NCBI RefSeq assembly: GCF_027580225.2
Contig: NC_073351.2
Location: forward strand, 2,581,001 to 2,645,000
Direction: 5' to 3'
Source: Misgurnus anguillicaudatus
Taxonomy: Eukaryota; Chordata; Actinopteri; Cypriniformes; Cobitidae
DNA length: 64,000 nt
Shown: positions 26,101-39,866 of the stretch, in pieces
Position numbering within the stretch: the first letter of the stretch is position 1
Layout: each line of letters begins with the position of its first letter
Notes under the pieces: generated by a model
The model's input: only the letters and a program-made list of their open reading frames with translations
The model's database searches: none
Told to the model about the DNA's origin: nothing
Made by a program: the position numbers and the translations under genes

Positions 26101-27477
26101 ATTTTTGCTGGACATTTGAGATAAAATTTAAGATAGAGTTCTGGACATAAAATTCAGGGCTTTCAAGCAAAATGTATTCCTGTAAGTTTCAATTTAAGAA
26201 AGAGTCCTGGACATAAAATTAGCAAATAATACAGCAGATGCCAACAGTATCTTTGGGTTTTGAAAGAAGCAAACAAATCTTCTTTAGATCTGATAGTTTC
26301 ATGTATTTTTGGTTTTGAATCTGACTGTACCAGCCAGCCAACTGTCTGAGCATAGGCAGCAATACACAGGACCAGGTTCTTTCAGCCCTGCTCCAACTCA
26401 TCCTCTGTAGTCTAGTGGTTAGAGCACTGATTCTCACATGTGGGAGACCCAGGTTCAAGTCCCCCAATGTTTAAGTGGAGCTCTCTACTGACAAGTAGTC
26501 ACTTCTTTAACTCTGATAGAGTTTGTGGGCAGCTTATAGCCTGCATATTCTATTTTGCCTTCCCAAATCCAGTAGGTTGTTCATTTTATTACTGTTCCTA
26601 TGTCTCATGAAGCAGTCTTCATAGCTGATGTGGGCTTAAGATTTTTGCTGGACATTTGAGATAAAATTTAAGATAGAGTTCTGGACCTAACATTCAGTGC
26701 CTCCAAGCAAAATGTATTCCTGTAAGTTTCAATTTAAGAAAGATTCCTGGACATAAAATTAGCAAATAATACAGCAGATGCCAACAGTGTCTTTGGGTTT
26801 TGAAAGAAGCAAACAAATCTTCTTTAGATCTGATAGTGTTCATGTATTTTTGGTTTTGACTCTGACTCTACCAGCCAGCCAACTGTCTGAGCATAGGCAG
26901 CAATACAGATTTTGTCAGCCCAGCTTCAACTCATCCTCTGTAGTCTAGTGGTTAGAGCACTGATTCTCCCATAGAGCCCCAGGCCCCAGGTTCAAGTCTC
27001 ACAAGGTTTAAGTGGAGTTCTCCACTGACAAGTAGTCACTTGTTTAGCTCTGATAGAGTTTGTGGGCAGCTTATAGCCTGCATATTCTATAATGCCTTCC
27101 CAAATCCAGTAGGTTGTTCATTTTATTACTGTCCCTCTGTCTCATGAATCAGTCTTCATAGCTGATGTGGGCTTAAGATTTTTGCTGGACATTTGAGATA
27201 AAATTTAAGATAGACTTCTGGACATAAAATTCAGGGCTTTCAAGCAAAATGTATTCCTGTAAGTTTCAATTTAAGAAAGAGTCCTGGACATAAAATTAGC
27301 AAATAATACAGCAGATGCCAACAGTATCTTTGGGTTTTGAAAGAAGCAAACAAATCTTCTTTAGATCTGATAGTTTCATGTATTTTTGGTTTTGAATCTG
27401 ACTGTACCAGCCAGCCAACTGTCTGAGCATAGGCAGCAATACACAGGACCAGGTTCTGTCAGCCCTGCTCCAACTCA
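23172..27477 (+). repeat. 4,306-bp higher-order repeat, copy 3
   Basis: Subtypes a-2-3-4 with A cores at 23172, 24248, 25325 and 26401. The next copy follows directly at 27478. The dimers just before it (21019 subtype a, 22095 subtype 4) look like a copy that has lost subtypes 2 and 3. Confidence 0.8.
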
Positions 27478-30400
27478 TCCTCTGTAGTCTAGTGTTTAGA
27501 GCACTGATTCTCACATGTGGGAGACCCAGGTTCAAGTCCCCCAATGTTTAAGTGAAGCTCTCTACTGACAAGTAGTCACTTCTTTAACTCTGATAGAGTG
27601 TGTGGGCAGCTTATAGCCTGCATAATCTTTTTGCCTTCCCAAATCCAGTAGTTTGTTCATTTTATTACTGCTCCTATGTCTCCTGAAGCAGTCTTCATAG
27701 CTGATGTGGGCTTAAGATTTCTGCTGGACATTTAAGATCAAATTTAAGATAGAGTTCTGGACCTAACATTCAGTGCCTCCAAGCAAAATGTATTCCTGTA
27801 AGTTTCAATTTAAGAAAGATTCCTGGACATAAAATTAGCAAATAATACAGCAGATGCCAACAGTGTCTTTGGGTTTTGAAAGAAGCAAACAAATCTTCTT
27901 TAGATCTGATAGTGTTCATGTATTTTTGGTTTTGACTCTGACTCTACCAGCCAGCCAACTGTCTGAGCATAGGCAGCAATACAGATTTTGTCAGCCCAGC
28001 TTCAACTCATCCTCTGTAGTCTAGTGGTTAGAGCACTGATTCTCCCATAGAGCCCCAGGCCCCAGGTTCAAGTCTCACAAGGTTTAAGTGGAGTTCTCCA
28101 CTGACAAGTAGTCACTTGTTTAGCTCTGATAGAGTTTGTGGGCAGCTTATAGCCTGCATATTCTATATTGCCTTCCCAAATCCAGTAGGTTGTTCATTTT
28201 ATTACTGTCCCTCTGTCTCATGAATCAGTCTTCATAGCTGATGTGGGCTTAAGATTTTTGCTGGACATTTGAGATAAAATTTAAGATAGACTTCTGGACA
28301 TAAAATTCAGGGCTTTCAAGCAAAATGTATTCCTGTAAGTTTCAATTTAAGAAAGAGTCCTGGACATAAAATTAGCAAATAATACAGCAGATGCCAACAG
28401 TATCTTTGGGTTTTGAAAGAAGCAAACAAATCTTCTTTAGATCTGATAGTTTCATGTATTTTTGGTTTTGAATCTGACTGTACCAGCCAGCCAACTGTCT
28501 GAGCATAGGCAGCAATACACAGGACCAGGTTCTGTCAGCCCTGCTCCAACTCATCCTCTGTAGTCTAGTGGTTAGAGCACTGATTCTCACATGTGGGAGA
28601 CCCAGGTTCAAGTCCCCCAATGTTTAAGTGGAGCTCTCTACTGACAAGTGGTCACTTCTTTAACTCTGATAGAGTTTGTGGGCAGCTTATAGCCTGCATA
28701 TTCTATTTTGCCTTCCCAAATCCAGTAGTTTGTTCATTTTATTACTGCTCCTATGTCTCCTGAAGCAGTCTTCATAGCTGATGTGGGCTTAAGATTTCTG
28801 CTGGACATTTAAGATCAAATTTAAGATAGAGTTCTGGACCTAACATTCAGTGCCTCCAAGCAAAATGTATTCCTGTAAGTTTCAATTTAAGAAAGATTCC
28901 TGGACATAAAATTAGCAAATAATACAGCAGATGCCAACAGTGTCTTTGGGTTTTGAAAGAAGCAAACAAATCTTCTTTAGATCTGTTAGTTTTCATGTAT
29001 TTTTGGTTTTGACTCTGACTCTACCAGCCAGCCAACTGTCTGAGCATAGGCAGCAATACAGATGTTGTCAGCCCAGCTTCAACTCATCCTCTGTAGTCTA
29101 GTGGTTAGAGCACTGATTCTCCCATAGAGCCCCAGGCCCCAGGTTCAAGTCTCACAAGGTTTAAGTGGAGTTCTCCAATGACAAGTAGTCACTTGTTTAG
29201 CTCTGATAGAGTTTGTGGGCAGCTTATAGCGTGCATATTCTATTTTGCCTTCCCAAATCCAGTAGGTTGTTCATTTTATTACTGTTCCTATGTCTCATGA
29301 AGCAGTCTTCATAGCTGATGTGGGCTTAAGATTTTTGCTGGACATTTGAGATAAATTTTAAGATAGAGTTCTGGACAAAAAATTCAGGGCTTTCAAGCAA
29401 AATGTATTCCTGTAAGTTTCAATTTAAGAAAGAGTCCTGGACATAAAATTAGCAAATAATACAGCAGATGCCAACAGTATCTTTGGGTTTTGAAAGAAGC
29501 AAACAAATCTTCTTTAGATCTGATAGTTTCATGTATTTTTGGTTTTGAATCTGACTGTACCAGCCAGCCAACTGTCTGAGCATAGGCAGCAATACACAGG
29601 ACCAGGTTCTGTCAGCCCTGCTCCAACTCATCCTCTGTAGTCTAGTGGTTAGAGCACTGATTCTCACATGTGGGAGACCCAGGTTCAAGTCCCCCAATGT
29701 TTAAGTGGAGCTCTCTACTGACAAGTAGTCACTTGTTTAACTCTGATAGAGTGTGTGGGCAGCTTATAGCCTGCATAATCTTTTTGCCTTCCCAAATCCA
29801 GTAGTTTGTTCATTTTATTACTGCTCCTATGTCTCCTGAAGCAGTCTTCATAGCTGATGTGGGCTTAAGATTTCTGCTGGACATTTAAGATCAAATTTAA
29901 GATAGAGTTCTGGACCTAACATTCAGTGCCTCCAAGCAAAATGTATTCCTGTAAGTTTCAATTTAAGAAAGATTCCTGGACATAAAATTAGCAAATAATA
30001 CAGCAGATGCCAACAGTGTCTTTGGGTTTTGAAAGAAGCAAACAAATCTTCTTTAGATCTGATAGTGTTCATGTATTTTTGGTTTTGACTCTGACTCTAC
30101 CAGCCAGCCAACTGTCTGAGCATAGGCAGCAATACAGATTTTGTCAGCCCAGCTTCAACTCATCCTCTGTAGTCTAGTGGTTAGAGCACTGATTCTCCCA
30201 TAGAGCCCCAGGCCCCAGGTTCAAGTCTCACAAGGTTTAAGTGGAGTTCTCCACTGACAAGTAGTCACTTGTTTAGCTCTGATAGAGTTTGTGGGCAGCT
30301 TATAGCCTGCATATTCTATATTGCCTTCCCAAATCCAGTAGGTTGTTCATTTTATTACTGTCCCTCTGTCTCATGAATCAGTCTTCATAGCTGATGTGGG

Positions 30401-31783
30401 CTTAAGATTTTTGCTGGACATTTGAGATAAAATTTAAGATAGACTTCTGGACATAAAATTCAGGGCTTTCAAGCAAAATGTATTCCTGTAAGTTTCAATT
30501 TAAGAAAGAGTCCTGGACATAAAATTAGCAAATAATACAGCAGATGCCAACAGTATCTTTGGGTTTTGAAAGAAGCAAACAAATCTTCTTTAGATCTGAT
30601 AGTTTCATGTATTTTTGGTTTTGAATCTGACTGTACCAGCCAGCCAACTGTCTGAGCATAGGCAGCAATACACAGGACCAGGTTCTGTCAGCCCTGCTCC
30701 AACTCATCCTCTGTAGTCTAGTGGTTAGAGCACTGATTCTCACATGTGGGAGACCCAGGTTCAAGTCCCCCAATGTTTAAGTGGAGCTCTCTACTGACAA
30801 GTAGTCACTTCTTTAACTCTGATAGAGTTTGTGGGCAGCTTATAGCCTGCATATTCTATTTTGCCTTCCCAAATCCAGTAGGTTGTTCATTTTATTACTG
30901 TTCCTATGTCTCATGAAGCAGTCTTCATAGCTGATGTGGGCTTAAGATTTTTGCTGGACATTTGAGATAAAATTTAAGATAGAGTTCTGGACCTAACATT
31001 CAGTGCCTCCAAGCAAAATGTATTCCTGTAAGTTTCAATTTAAGAAAGATTCCTGGACATAAAATTAGCAAATAATACAGCAGATGCCAACAGTGTCTTT
31101 GGGTTTTGAAAGAAGCAAACAAATCTTCTTTAGATCTGATAGTGTTCATGTATTTTTGGTTTTGACTCTGACTCTACCAGCCAGCCAACTGTCTGAGCAT
31201 AGGCAGCAATACAGATTTTGTCAGCCCAGCTTCAACTCATCCTCTGTAGTCTAGTGGTTAGAGCACTGATTCTCCCATAGAGCCCCAGGCCCCAGGTTCA
31301 AGTCTCACAAGGTTTAAGTGGAGTTCTCCACTGACAAGTAGTCACTTGTTTAGCTCTGATAGAGTTTGTGGGCAGCTTATAGCCTGCATATTCTATATTG
31401 CCTTCCCAAATCCAGTAGGTTGTTCATTTTATTACTGTCCCTCTGTCTCATGAATCAGTCTTCATAGCTGATGTGGGCTTAAGATTTTTGCTGGACATTT
31501 GAGATAAAATTTAAGATAGACTTCTGGACATAAAATTCAGGGCTTTCAAGCAAAATGTATTCCTGTAAGTTTCAATTTAAGAAAGAGTCCTGGACATAAA
31601 ATTAGCAAATAATACAGCAGATGCCAACAGTATCTTTGGGTTTTGATAGAAGCAAACAAATCTTCTTTAGATCTGATAGTTTCATGTATTTTTGGTTTTG
31701 AATCTGACTGTACCAGCCAGCCAACTGTCTGAGCATAGGCAGCAATACACAGGACCAGGTTCTGTCAGCCCTGCTCCAACTCA
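27478..31783 (+). repeat. 4,306-bp higher-order repeat, copy 4
   Basis: Subtypes a-2-3-4 with A cores at 27478, 28554, 29631 and 30707. Like copy 2 it ends at a hybrid core (31784). Its first A box is damaged (TAGTCTAGTGT). Confidence 0.8.
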
Positions 31784-32838
31784 TCCTCTGTAGTCTAGTG
31801 GTTAGAGCACTGATTCTCCCATAGAGCCCCAGGCCCCAGGTTCAAGTCTCACAAGGTTTAAGTGGAGTTCTCCACTGACAAGTAGTCACTTGTTTAGCTC
31901 TGATAGAGTTTGTGGGCAGCTTATAGTCTGCATATTCTATATTGCCTTCCCAAATCCAGTAGGTTGTTCATTTTATTACTGTCCCTCTGTCTCATGAATC
32001 AGTCTTCATAGCTGATGTGGGCTTAAGATTTTTGCTGGACATTTGAGATAAAATTTAAGATAGACTTCTGGACATAAAATTCAGGGCTTTCAAGCAAAAT
32101 GTATTCCTGTAAGTTTCAATTTAAGAAAGAGTCCTGGACATAAAATTAGCAAATAATACAGCAGATGCCAACCGTATCTTTGGGTTTTGAAAGAAGCAAA
32201 CAAATCTTCTTTAGATCTGATAGTTTCATGTATTTTTGGTTTTGAATCTGACTGTACCAGCCAGCCAACTGTCTGAGCATAGGCAGCAATACACAGGACC
32301 AGGTTCTGTCAGCCCTGCTCCAACTCATCCTCTGTAGTCTAGTGGTTAGAGCACTGATTCTCACATGTGGGAGACCCAGGTTCAAGTCCCCCAATGTTTA
32401 AGTGGAGCTCTCTACTGACAAGTAGTCACTTCTTTAACTCTGATAGAGTTTGTGGGCAGCTTATAGCCTGCATATTCTATTTTGCCTTCCCAAATCCAGT
32501 AGTTTGTTCATTTTATTACTGCTCCTATGTCTCCTGAAGCAGTCTTCATAGCTGATGTGGGCTTAAGATTTCTGCTGGACATTTAAGATCAAATTTAAGA
32601 TAGAGTTCTGGACCTAACATTCAGTGCCTCCAAGCAAAATGTATTCCTGTAAGTTTCAATTTAAGAAAGATTCCTGGACATAAAATTAGCAAATAATACA
32701 GCAGATGCCAACAGTGTCTTTGGGTTTTGAAAGAAGCAAACAAATCTTCTTTAGATCTGTTAGTTTTCATGTATTTTTGGTTTTGACTCTGACTCTACCA
32801 GCCAGCCAACTGTCTGAGCATAGGCAGCAATACAGATT
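31218..32838 (+). repeat. 1,621-bp tandem duplication, copy 1
   Basis: It contains a B half with GATAGAAGC (changed base near 31647), the hybrid core at 31784, TATAGTCTGC (near 31927), CCAACCGTATC (near 32173) and an A half. All three private bases recur exactly 1,621 bp downstream. Exact ends cannot be fixed inside homologous sequence. Confidence 0.8.
31784..31858 (+). repeat. Hybrid A/B core
   Basis: This has the same structure as the hybrid at 9716: A-type left flank, B-type right part, and a 544-bp step to the next A core at 32328. It sits at the same position after a 4,306-bp higher-order copy, so both may descend from one event. Confidence 0.85.
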
Positions 32839-34459
32839 TTGTCAGCCCAGCTTCAACTCATCCTCTGTAGTCTAGTGGTTAGAGCACTGATTCTCCCATA
32901 GAGCCCCAGGCCCCAGGTTCAAGTCTCACAAGGTTTAAGTGGAGTTCTCCACTGACAAGTAGTCACTTGTTTAGCTCTGATAGAGTTTGTGGGCAGCTTA
33001 TAGCCTGCATATTCTATATTGCCTTCCCAAATCCAGTAGGTTGTTCATTTTATTACTGTCCCTCTGTCTCATGAATCAGTCTTCATAGCTGATGTGGGCT
33101 TAAGATTTTTGCTGGACATTTGAGATAAAATTTAAGATAGACTTCTGGACATAAAATTCAGGGCTTTCAAGCAAAATGTATTCCTGTAAGTTTCAATTTA
33201 AGAAAGAGTCCTGGACATAAAATTAGCAAATAATACAGCAGATGCCAACAGTATCTTTGGGTTTTGATAGAAGCAAACAAATCTTCTTTAGATCTGATAG
33301 TTTCATGTATTTTTGGTTTTGAATCTGACTGTACCAGCCAGCCAACTGTCTGAGCATAGGCAGCAATACACAGGACCAGGTTCTGTCAGCCCTGCTCCAA
33401 CTCATCCTCTGTAGTCTAGTGGTTAGAGCACTGATTCTCCCATAGAGCCCCAGGCCCCAGGTTCAAGTCTCACAAGGTTTAAGTGGAGTTCTCCACTGAC
33501 AAGTAGTCACTTGTTTAGCTCTGATAGAGTTTGTGGGCAGCTTATAGTCTGCATATTCTATATTGCCTTCCCAAATCCAGTAGGTTGTTCATTTTATTAC
33601 TGTCCCTCTGTCTCATGAATCAGTCTTCATAGCTGATGTGGGCTTAAGATTTTTGCTGGACATTTGAGATAAAATTTAAGATAGACTTCTGGACATAAAA
33701 TTCAGGGCTTTCAAGCAAAATGTATTCCTGTAAGTTTCAATTTAAGAAAGAGTCCTGGACATAAAATTAGCAAATAATACAGCAGATGCCAACCGTATCT
33801 TTGGGTTTTGAAAGAAGCAAACAAATCTTCTTTAGATCTGATAGTTTCATGTATTTTTGGTTTTGAATCTGACTGTACCAGCCAGCCAACTGTCTGAGCA
33901 TAGGCAGCAATACACAGGACCAGGTTCTGTCAGCCCTGCTCCAACTCATCCTCTGTAGTCTAGTGGTTAGAGCACTGATTCTCACATGTGGGAGACCCAG
34001 GTTCAAGTCCCCCAATGTTTAAGTGGAGCTCTCTACTGACAAGTAGTCACTTCTTTAACTCTGATAGAGTTTGTGGGCAGCTTATAGCCTGCATATTCTA
34101 TTTTGCCTTCCCAAATCCAGTAGTTTGTTCATTTTATTACTGCTCCTATGTCTCCTGAAGCAGTCTTCATAGCTGATGTGGGCTTAAGATTTCTGCTGGA
34201 CATTTAAGATCAAATTTAAGATAGAGTTCTGGACCTAACATTCAGTGCCTCCAAGCAAAATGTATTCCTGTAAGTTTCAATTTAAGAAAGATTCCTGGAC
34301 ATAAAATTAGCAAATAATACAGCAGATGCCAACAGTGTCTTTGGGTTTTGAAAGAAGCAAACAAATCTTCTTTAGATCTGTTAGTTTTCATGTATTTTTG
34401 GTTTTGACTCTGACTCTACCAGCCAGCCAACTGTCTGAGCATAGGCAGCAATACAGATG
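32839..34459 (+). repeat. 1,621-bp tandem duplication, copy 2
   Basis: It carries the same private bases near 33268, 33548 and 33794 and the second copy of the hybrid core (33405). After it the array resumes with a B half of another subtype (CAGATGTTG, CCAATGACAAG), which marks the right breakpoint region. Confidence 0.8.
33405..33479 (+). repeat. Hybrid A/B core (duplicate of 31784)
   Basis: This is identical in structure to 31784 and lies 1,621 bp from it inside the duplicated segment. It is therefore a copy of that junction, not an independent crossover. Confidence 0.85.
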
Positions 34460-35025
34460 TTGTCAGCCCAGCTTCAACTCATCCTCTGTAGTCTAGTGGT
34501 TAGAGCACTGATTCTCCCATAGAGCCCCAGGCCCCAGGTTCAAGTCTCACAAGGTTTAAGTGGAGTTCTCCAATGACAAGTAGTCACTTGTTTAGCTCTG
34601 ATAGAGTTTGTGGGCAGCTTATAGCGTGCATATTCTATTTTGCCTTCCCAAATCCAGTAGGTTGTTCATTTTATTACTGTTCCTATGTCTCATGAAGCAG
34701 TCTTCATAGCTGATGTGGGCTTAAGATTTTTGCTGGACATTTGAGATAAATTTTAAGATAGAGTTCTGGACAAAAAATTCAGGGCTTTCAAGCAAAATGT
34801 ATTCCTGTAAGTTTCAATTTAAGAAAGAGTCCTGGACATAAAATTAGCAAATAATACAGCAGATGCCAACAGTATCTTTGGGTTTTGAAAGAAGCAAACA
34901 AATCTTCTTTAGATCTGATAGTTTCATGTATTTTTGGTTTTGAATCTGACTGTACCAGCCAGCCAACTGTCTGAGCATAGGCAGCAATACACAGGACCAG
35001 GTTCTGTCAGCCCTGCTCCAACTCA

Positions 35026-38000
35026 TCCTCTGTAGTCTAGTGGTTAGAGCACTGATTCTCACATGTGGGAGACCCAGGTTCAAGTCCCCCAATGTTTAAG
35101 TGGAGCTCTCTACTGACAAGTAGTCACTTCTTTAACTCTGATAGAGTTTGTGGGCAGCTTATAGCCTGCATATTCTATTTTGCCTTCCCAAATCCAGTAG
35201 GTTGTTCATTTTATTACTGTTCCTATGTCTCATGAAGCAGTCTTCATAGCTGATGTGGGCTTAAGATTTCTGCTGGACATTTAAGATCAAATTTAAGATA
35301 GAGTTCTGGACCTAACATTCAGTGCCTCCAAGCAAAATGTATTCCTGTAAGTTTCAATTTAAGAAAGATTCCTGGACATAAAATTAGCAAATAATACAGC
35401 AGATGCCAACAGTGTCTTTGGGTTTTGAAAGAAGCAAACAAATCTTCTTTAGATCTGATAGTTTTCATGTATTTTTGGTTTTGACTCTGACTCTACCAGC
35501 CAGCCAACTGTCTGAGCATAGGCAGCAATACAGATGTTGTCAGCCCAGCTTCAACTCATCCTCTGTAGTCTAGTGGTTAGAGCACTGATTCTCCCATAGA
35601 GCCCCAGGCCCCAGGTTCAAGTCTCACAAGGTTTAAGTGGAGTTCTCCACTGACAAGTAGTCACTTGTTTAGCTCTGATAGAGTTTGTGGGCAGCTTATA
35701 GCCTGCATATTCTATTTTGCCTTCCCAAATCCAGTAGGTTGTTCATTTTATTACTGTTCCTATGTCTCATGAAGCAGTATTCATAGCTGATGTGGGCTTA
35801 ATATTTTTGCTGGACATTTGAGATAAAATTTAAGATAGAGTTCTGGACATAAAATTCAGGGCTTTCAAGCAAAATGTATTCCTGTAAGTTTCAATTTAAG
35901 AAAGAGTCCTGTACATAAAATTAGCAAATAATACAGCAGATGCCAACAGTATCTTTGGGTTTTGAAAGAAGCAAACAAATCTTCTTTAGATCTGATAGTT
36001 TCATGTATTTTTGGTTTTGAATCTGACTGTACCAGCCAGCCAACTGTCTGAGCATAGGCAGCAATACAGATTTTGTCAGCCCAGCTTCAACTCATCATCT
36101 GTAGTCTAGTGGTTAGAGCACTGATTCTCCCATAGAGCCCCAGGCCCCAAGTTCAAGTCTCACAAGGTTTAAGTGGAGTTCTCCACTGACAAGTAGTCAC
36201 TTGTTTAGCTCTGATAGAGTTTGTGGGCAGCTTATAGCCTGCATATTCTATATTGCCTTCCCAAATCCAGTAGGTTGTTCATTTTATTACTGTCCCTCTG
36301 TCTCATGAAGCAGTCTTCATAGCTGATGTGGGCTTAAGATTTTTGCTGGACATTTGAGAAAAATTTAAGATAGACTTCTGGACATAAAATTCAGGGCTTT
36401 CAAGCAAAATGTATTCCTGTAAGTTTCAATTTAAGAAAGAGTCCTGGACATAAAATTAGCAAATAATACAGCAGATGCCAACAGTATCTTTGGGTTTTGA
36501 AAGAAGCAAACAAATCTTCTTTAGATCTGATAGTTTCATGTATTTTTGGTTTTGAATCTGACTGTACCAGCCAGCCAACTGTCTGAGCATAGGCAGCAAT
36601 ACACAGGACCAGGTTCTGTCAGCCCTGCTCCAACTCATCCTCTGTAGTCTAGTGGTTAGAGCACTGATTCTCACATGTGGGAGACCCAGGTTCAAGTCCC
36701 CCAATGTTTAAGTGAAGCTCTCTACTGACAAGTAGTCACTTCTTTAACTCTGATAGAGTGTGTGGGCAGCTTATAGCCTGCATAATCTTTTTGCCTTCCC
36801 AAATCCAGTAGTTTGTTCATTTTATTACTGCTCCTATGTCTCCTGAAGCAGTCTTCATAGCTGATGTGGGCTTAAGATTTCTGCTGGACATTTAAGATCA
36901 AATTTGAGATAGAGTTCTGGACCTAACATTCAGTGCCTCCAAGCAAATGTATTCCTGTAAGTTTCAATTTAAGAAAGATTCCTGGACATAAAATTAGCAA
37001 ATAATACAGCAGATGCCAACAGTGTCTTTGGGTTTTGAAAGAAGCAAACAAATCTTCTTTAGATCTGATAGTGTTCATGTATTTTTGGTTTTGACTCTGA
37101 CTCTACCAGCCAGCCAACTGTCTGAGCATAGGCAGCAATACAGATTTTGTCAGCCCAGCTTCAACTCATCCTCTGTAGTCTAGTGGTTAGAGCACTGATT
37201 CTCCCATAGAGCCCCAGGCCCCAGGTTCAAGTCTCACAAGGTTTAAGTGGAGTTCTCCACTGACAAGTAGTCACTTGTTTAGCTCTGATAGAGTTTGTGG
37301 GCAGCTTATAGCCTGCATATTCTATATTGCCTTCCCAAATCCAGTAGGTTGTTCATTTTATTACTGTCCCTCTGTCTCATGAATCAGTCTTCATAGCTGA
37401 TGTGGGCTTAAGATTTTTGCTGGACATTTGAGATAAAATTTAAGATAGACTTCTGGACATAAAATTCAGGGCTTTCAAGCAAAATGTATTCCTGTAAGTT
37501 TCAATTTAAGAAAGAGTCCTGGACATAAAATTAGCAAATAATACAGCAGATGCCAACAGTATCTTTGGGTTTTGAAAGAAGCAAACAAATCTTCTTTAGA
37601 TCTGATAGTTTCATGTATTTTTGGTTTTGAATCTGACTGTACCAGCCAGCCAACTGTCTGAGCATAGGCAGCAATACACAGGACCAGGTTCTGTCAGCCC
37701 TGCTCCAACTCATCCTCTGTAGTCTAGTGGTTAGAGCACTGATTCTCACATGTGGGAGACCCAGGTTCAAGTCCCCCAATGTTTAAGTGGAGCTCTCTAC
37801 TGACAAGTAGTCACTTCTTTAACTCTGATAGAGTTTGTGGGCAGCTTATAGCCTGCATATTCTATTTTGCCTTCCCAAATCCAGTAGTTTGTTCATTTTA
37901 TTACTGCTCCTATGTCTCCTGAAGCAGTCTTCATAGCTGATGTGGGCTTAAGATTTCTGCTGGACATTTAAGATCAAATTTAAGATAGAGTTCTGGACCT

Positions 38001-39866
38001 AACATTCAGTGCCTCCAAGCAAAATGTATTCCTGTAAGTTTCAATTTAAGAAAGATTCCTGGACATAAAATTAGCAAATAATACAGCAGATGCCAACAGT
38101 GTCTTTGGGTTTTGAAAGAAGCAAACAAATCTTCTTTAGATCTGTTAGTTTTCATGTATTTTTGGTTTTGACTCTGACTCTACCAGCCAGCCAACTGTCT
38201 GAGCATAGGCAGCAATACAGATGTTGTCAGCCCAGCTTCAACTCATCCTCTGTAGTCTAGTGGTTAGAGCACTGATTCTCCCATAGAGCCCCAGGCCCCA
38301 GGTTCAAGTCTCACAAGGTTTAAGTGGAGTTCTCCAATGACAAGTAGTCACTTGTTTAGCTCTGATAGAGTTTGTGGGCAGCTTATAGCGTGCATATTCT
38401 ATTTTGCCTTCCCAAATCCAGTAGGTTGTTCATTTTATTACTGTTCCTATGTCTCATGAAGCAGTCTTCATAGCTGATGTGGGCTTAAGATTTTTGCTGG
38501 ACATTTGAGATAAAATTTAAGATAGAGTTCTGGACATAAAATTCAGGGCTTTCAAGCAAAATGTATTCCTGTAAGTTTCAATTTAAGAAAGAGTCCTGGA
38601 CATAAAATTAGCAAATAATACAGCAGATGCCAACAGTATCTTTGGGTTTTGAAAGAAGCAAACAAATCTTCTTTAGATCTGATAGTTTCATGTATTTTTG
38701 GTTTTGAATCTGACTGTACCAGCCAGCCAACTGTCTGAGCATAGGCAGCAATACACAAGACCAGGTTCTGTCAGCCCTGCTCCAACTCATTCACTGTAGT
38801 CTAGTGGTTAGAGCACTGATTCTCACATGTGGGAGACCCAGGTTCAAGTCCCCCAATGTTTAAGTGGAGCTCTCTACTGACAAGTAGTCACTTCTTTAAC
38901 TCTGATAGAGTTTGTGGGCAGCTTATAGCCTGCATAATCTTTTTGCCTTCCCAAATCCAGTAGTTTGTTCATTTTATTACTGCTCCTATGTCTCCTGAAG
39001 CAGTCTTCATAGCTGATGTGGGCTTAAGATTTCTGCTGGACATTTAAGATCAAATTTAAGATAGAGTTCTGGACCTAACATTCAGTGCCTCCAAGCAAAA
39101 TGTATTCCTGTAAGTTTCAATTTAAGAAAGATTCCTGGACATAAAATTAGCAAATAATACAGCAGATGCCAACAGTGTCTTTGGGTTTTGAAAGAAGCAA
39201 ACAAATCTTCTTTAGATCTGTTAGTTTTCATGTATTTTTGGTTTTGACTCTGACTCTACCAGCCAGCCAACTGTCTGAGCATAGGCAGCAATACAGATGT
39301 TGTCAGCCCAGCTTCAACTCATCCTCTGTAGTCTAGTGGTTAGAGCACTGATTCACCCATAGAGCCCCATGCCCCAGGTTCAAGTCTCACAAGGTTTAAG
39401 TGGAGTTCTCCACTGACAAGTAGTCACTTGTTTAGCTCTGATAGAGTTTGTGGGCAGCTTATAGCGTGCATATTCTATTTTGCCTTCCCAAATCCAGTAG
39501 GTTGTTCATTTTATTACTGTTCCTATGTCTCATGAAGCAGTCTTCATAGCTGATGTGGGCTTAAGATTTTTGCTGGACATTTGAGATAAAATTTAAGATA
39601 GAGTTCTGGACAAAAAATTCAGGGCTTTCAAGCAAAATGTATTCCTGTAAGTTTCAATTTAAAAAAAGAGTCCTGGACATAAAATTAGCAAATAATACAG
39701 CAGATGCCAACAGTATCTTTGGGTTTTGAAAGAAGCAAACAAATCTTCTTTAGATCTGATAGTTTCATGTATTTTTGGTTTTGAATCTGACTGTACCAGC
39801 CAGCCAACTGTCTGAGCATAGGCAGCAATACACAGGACCAGGTTCTGTCAGCCCTGCTCCAAATCA
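35026..39866 (+). repeat. 4,841-bp block, copy 3 (displaced)
   Basis: The spacings are again 1612, 1075, 1077 and 1077, with the B-B core at 36095, AATTTGAGATAG near 36901 and the one-base loss near 36944. It lies about 18.8 kb from copy 2. The B box of the 36095 core is changed (AGTTCAAG). The right end grades into the dialect of the second half of the array: the A core at 38790 starts TTCACTG and its flank reads ACAAGACC. Confidence 0.8.

Noticed and set aside
38552..38758. Minus-strand frames of 68-72 codons (also at 40169, 43785, 47456, 48533, 53281, 54358)
   Set aside because: These overlap the 82-codon frame in another phase and exist only where single-base variants remove a stop. They are repeat by-products.
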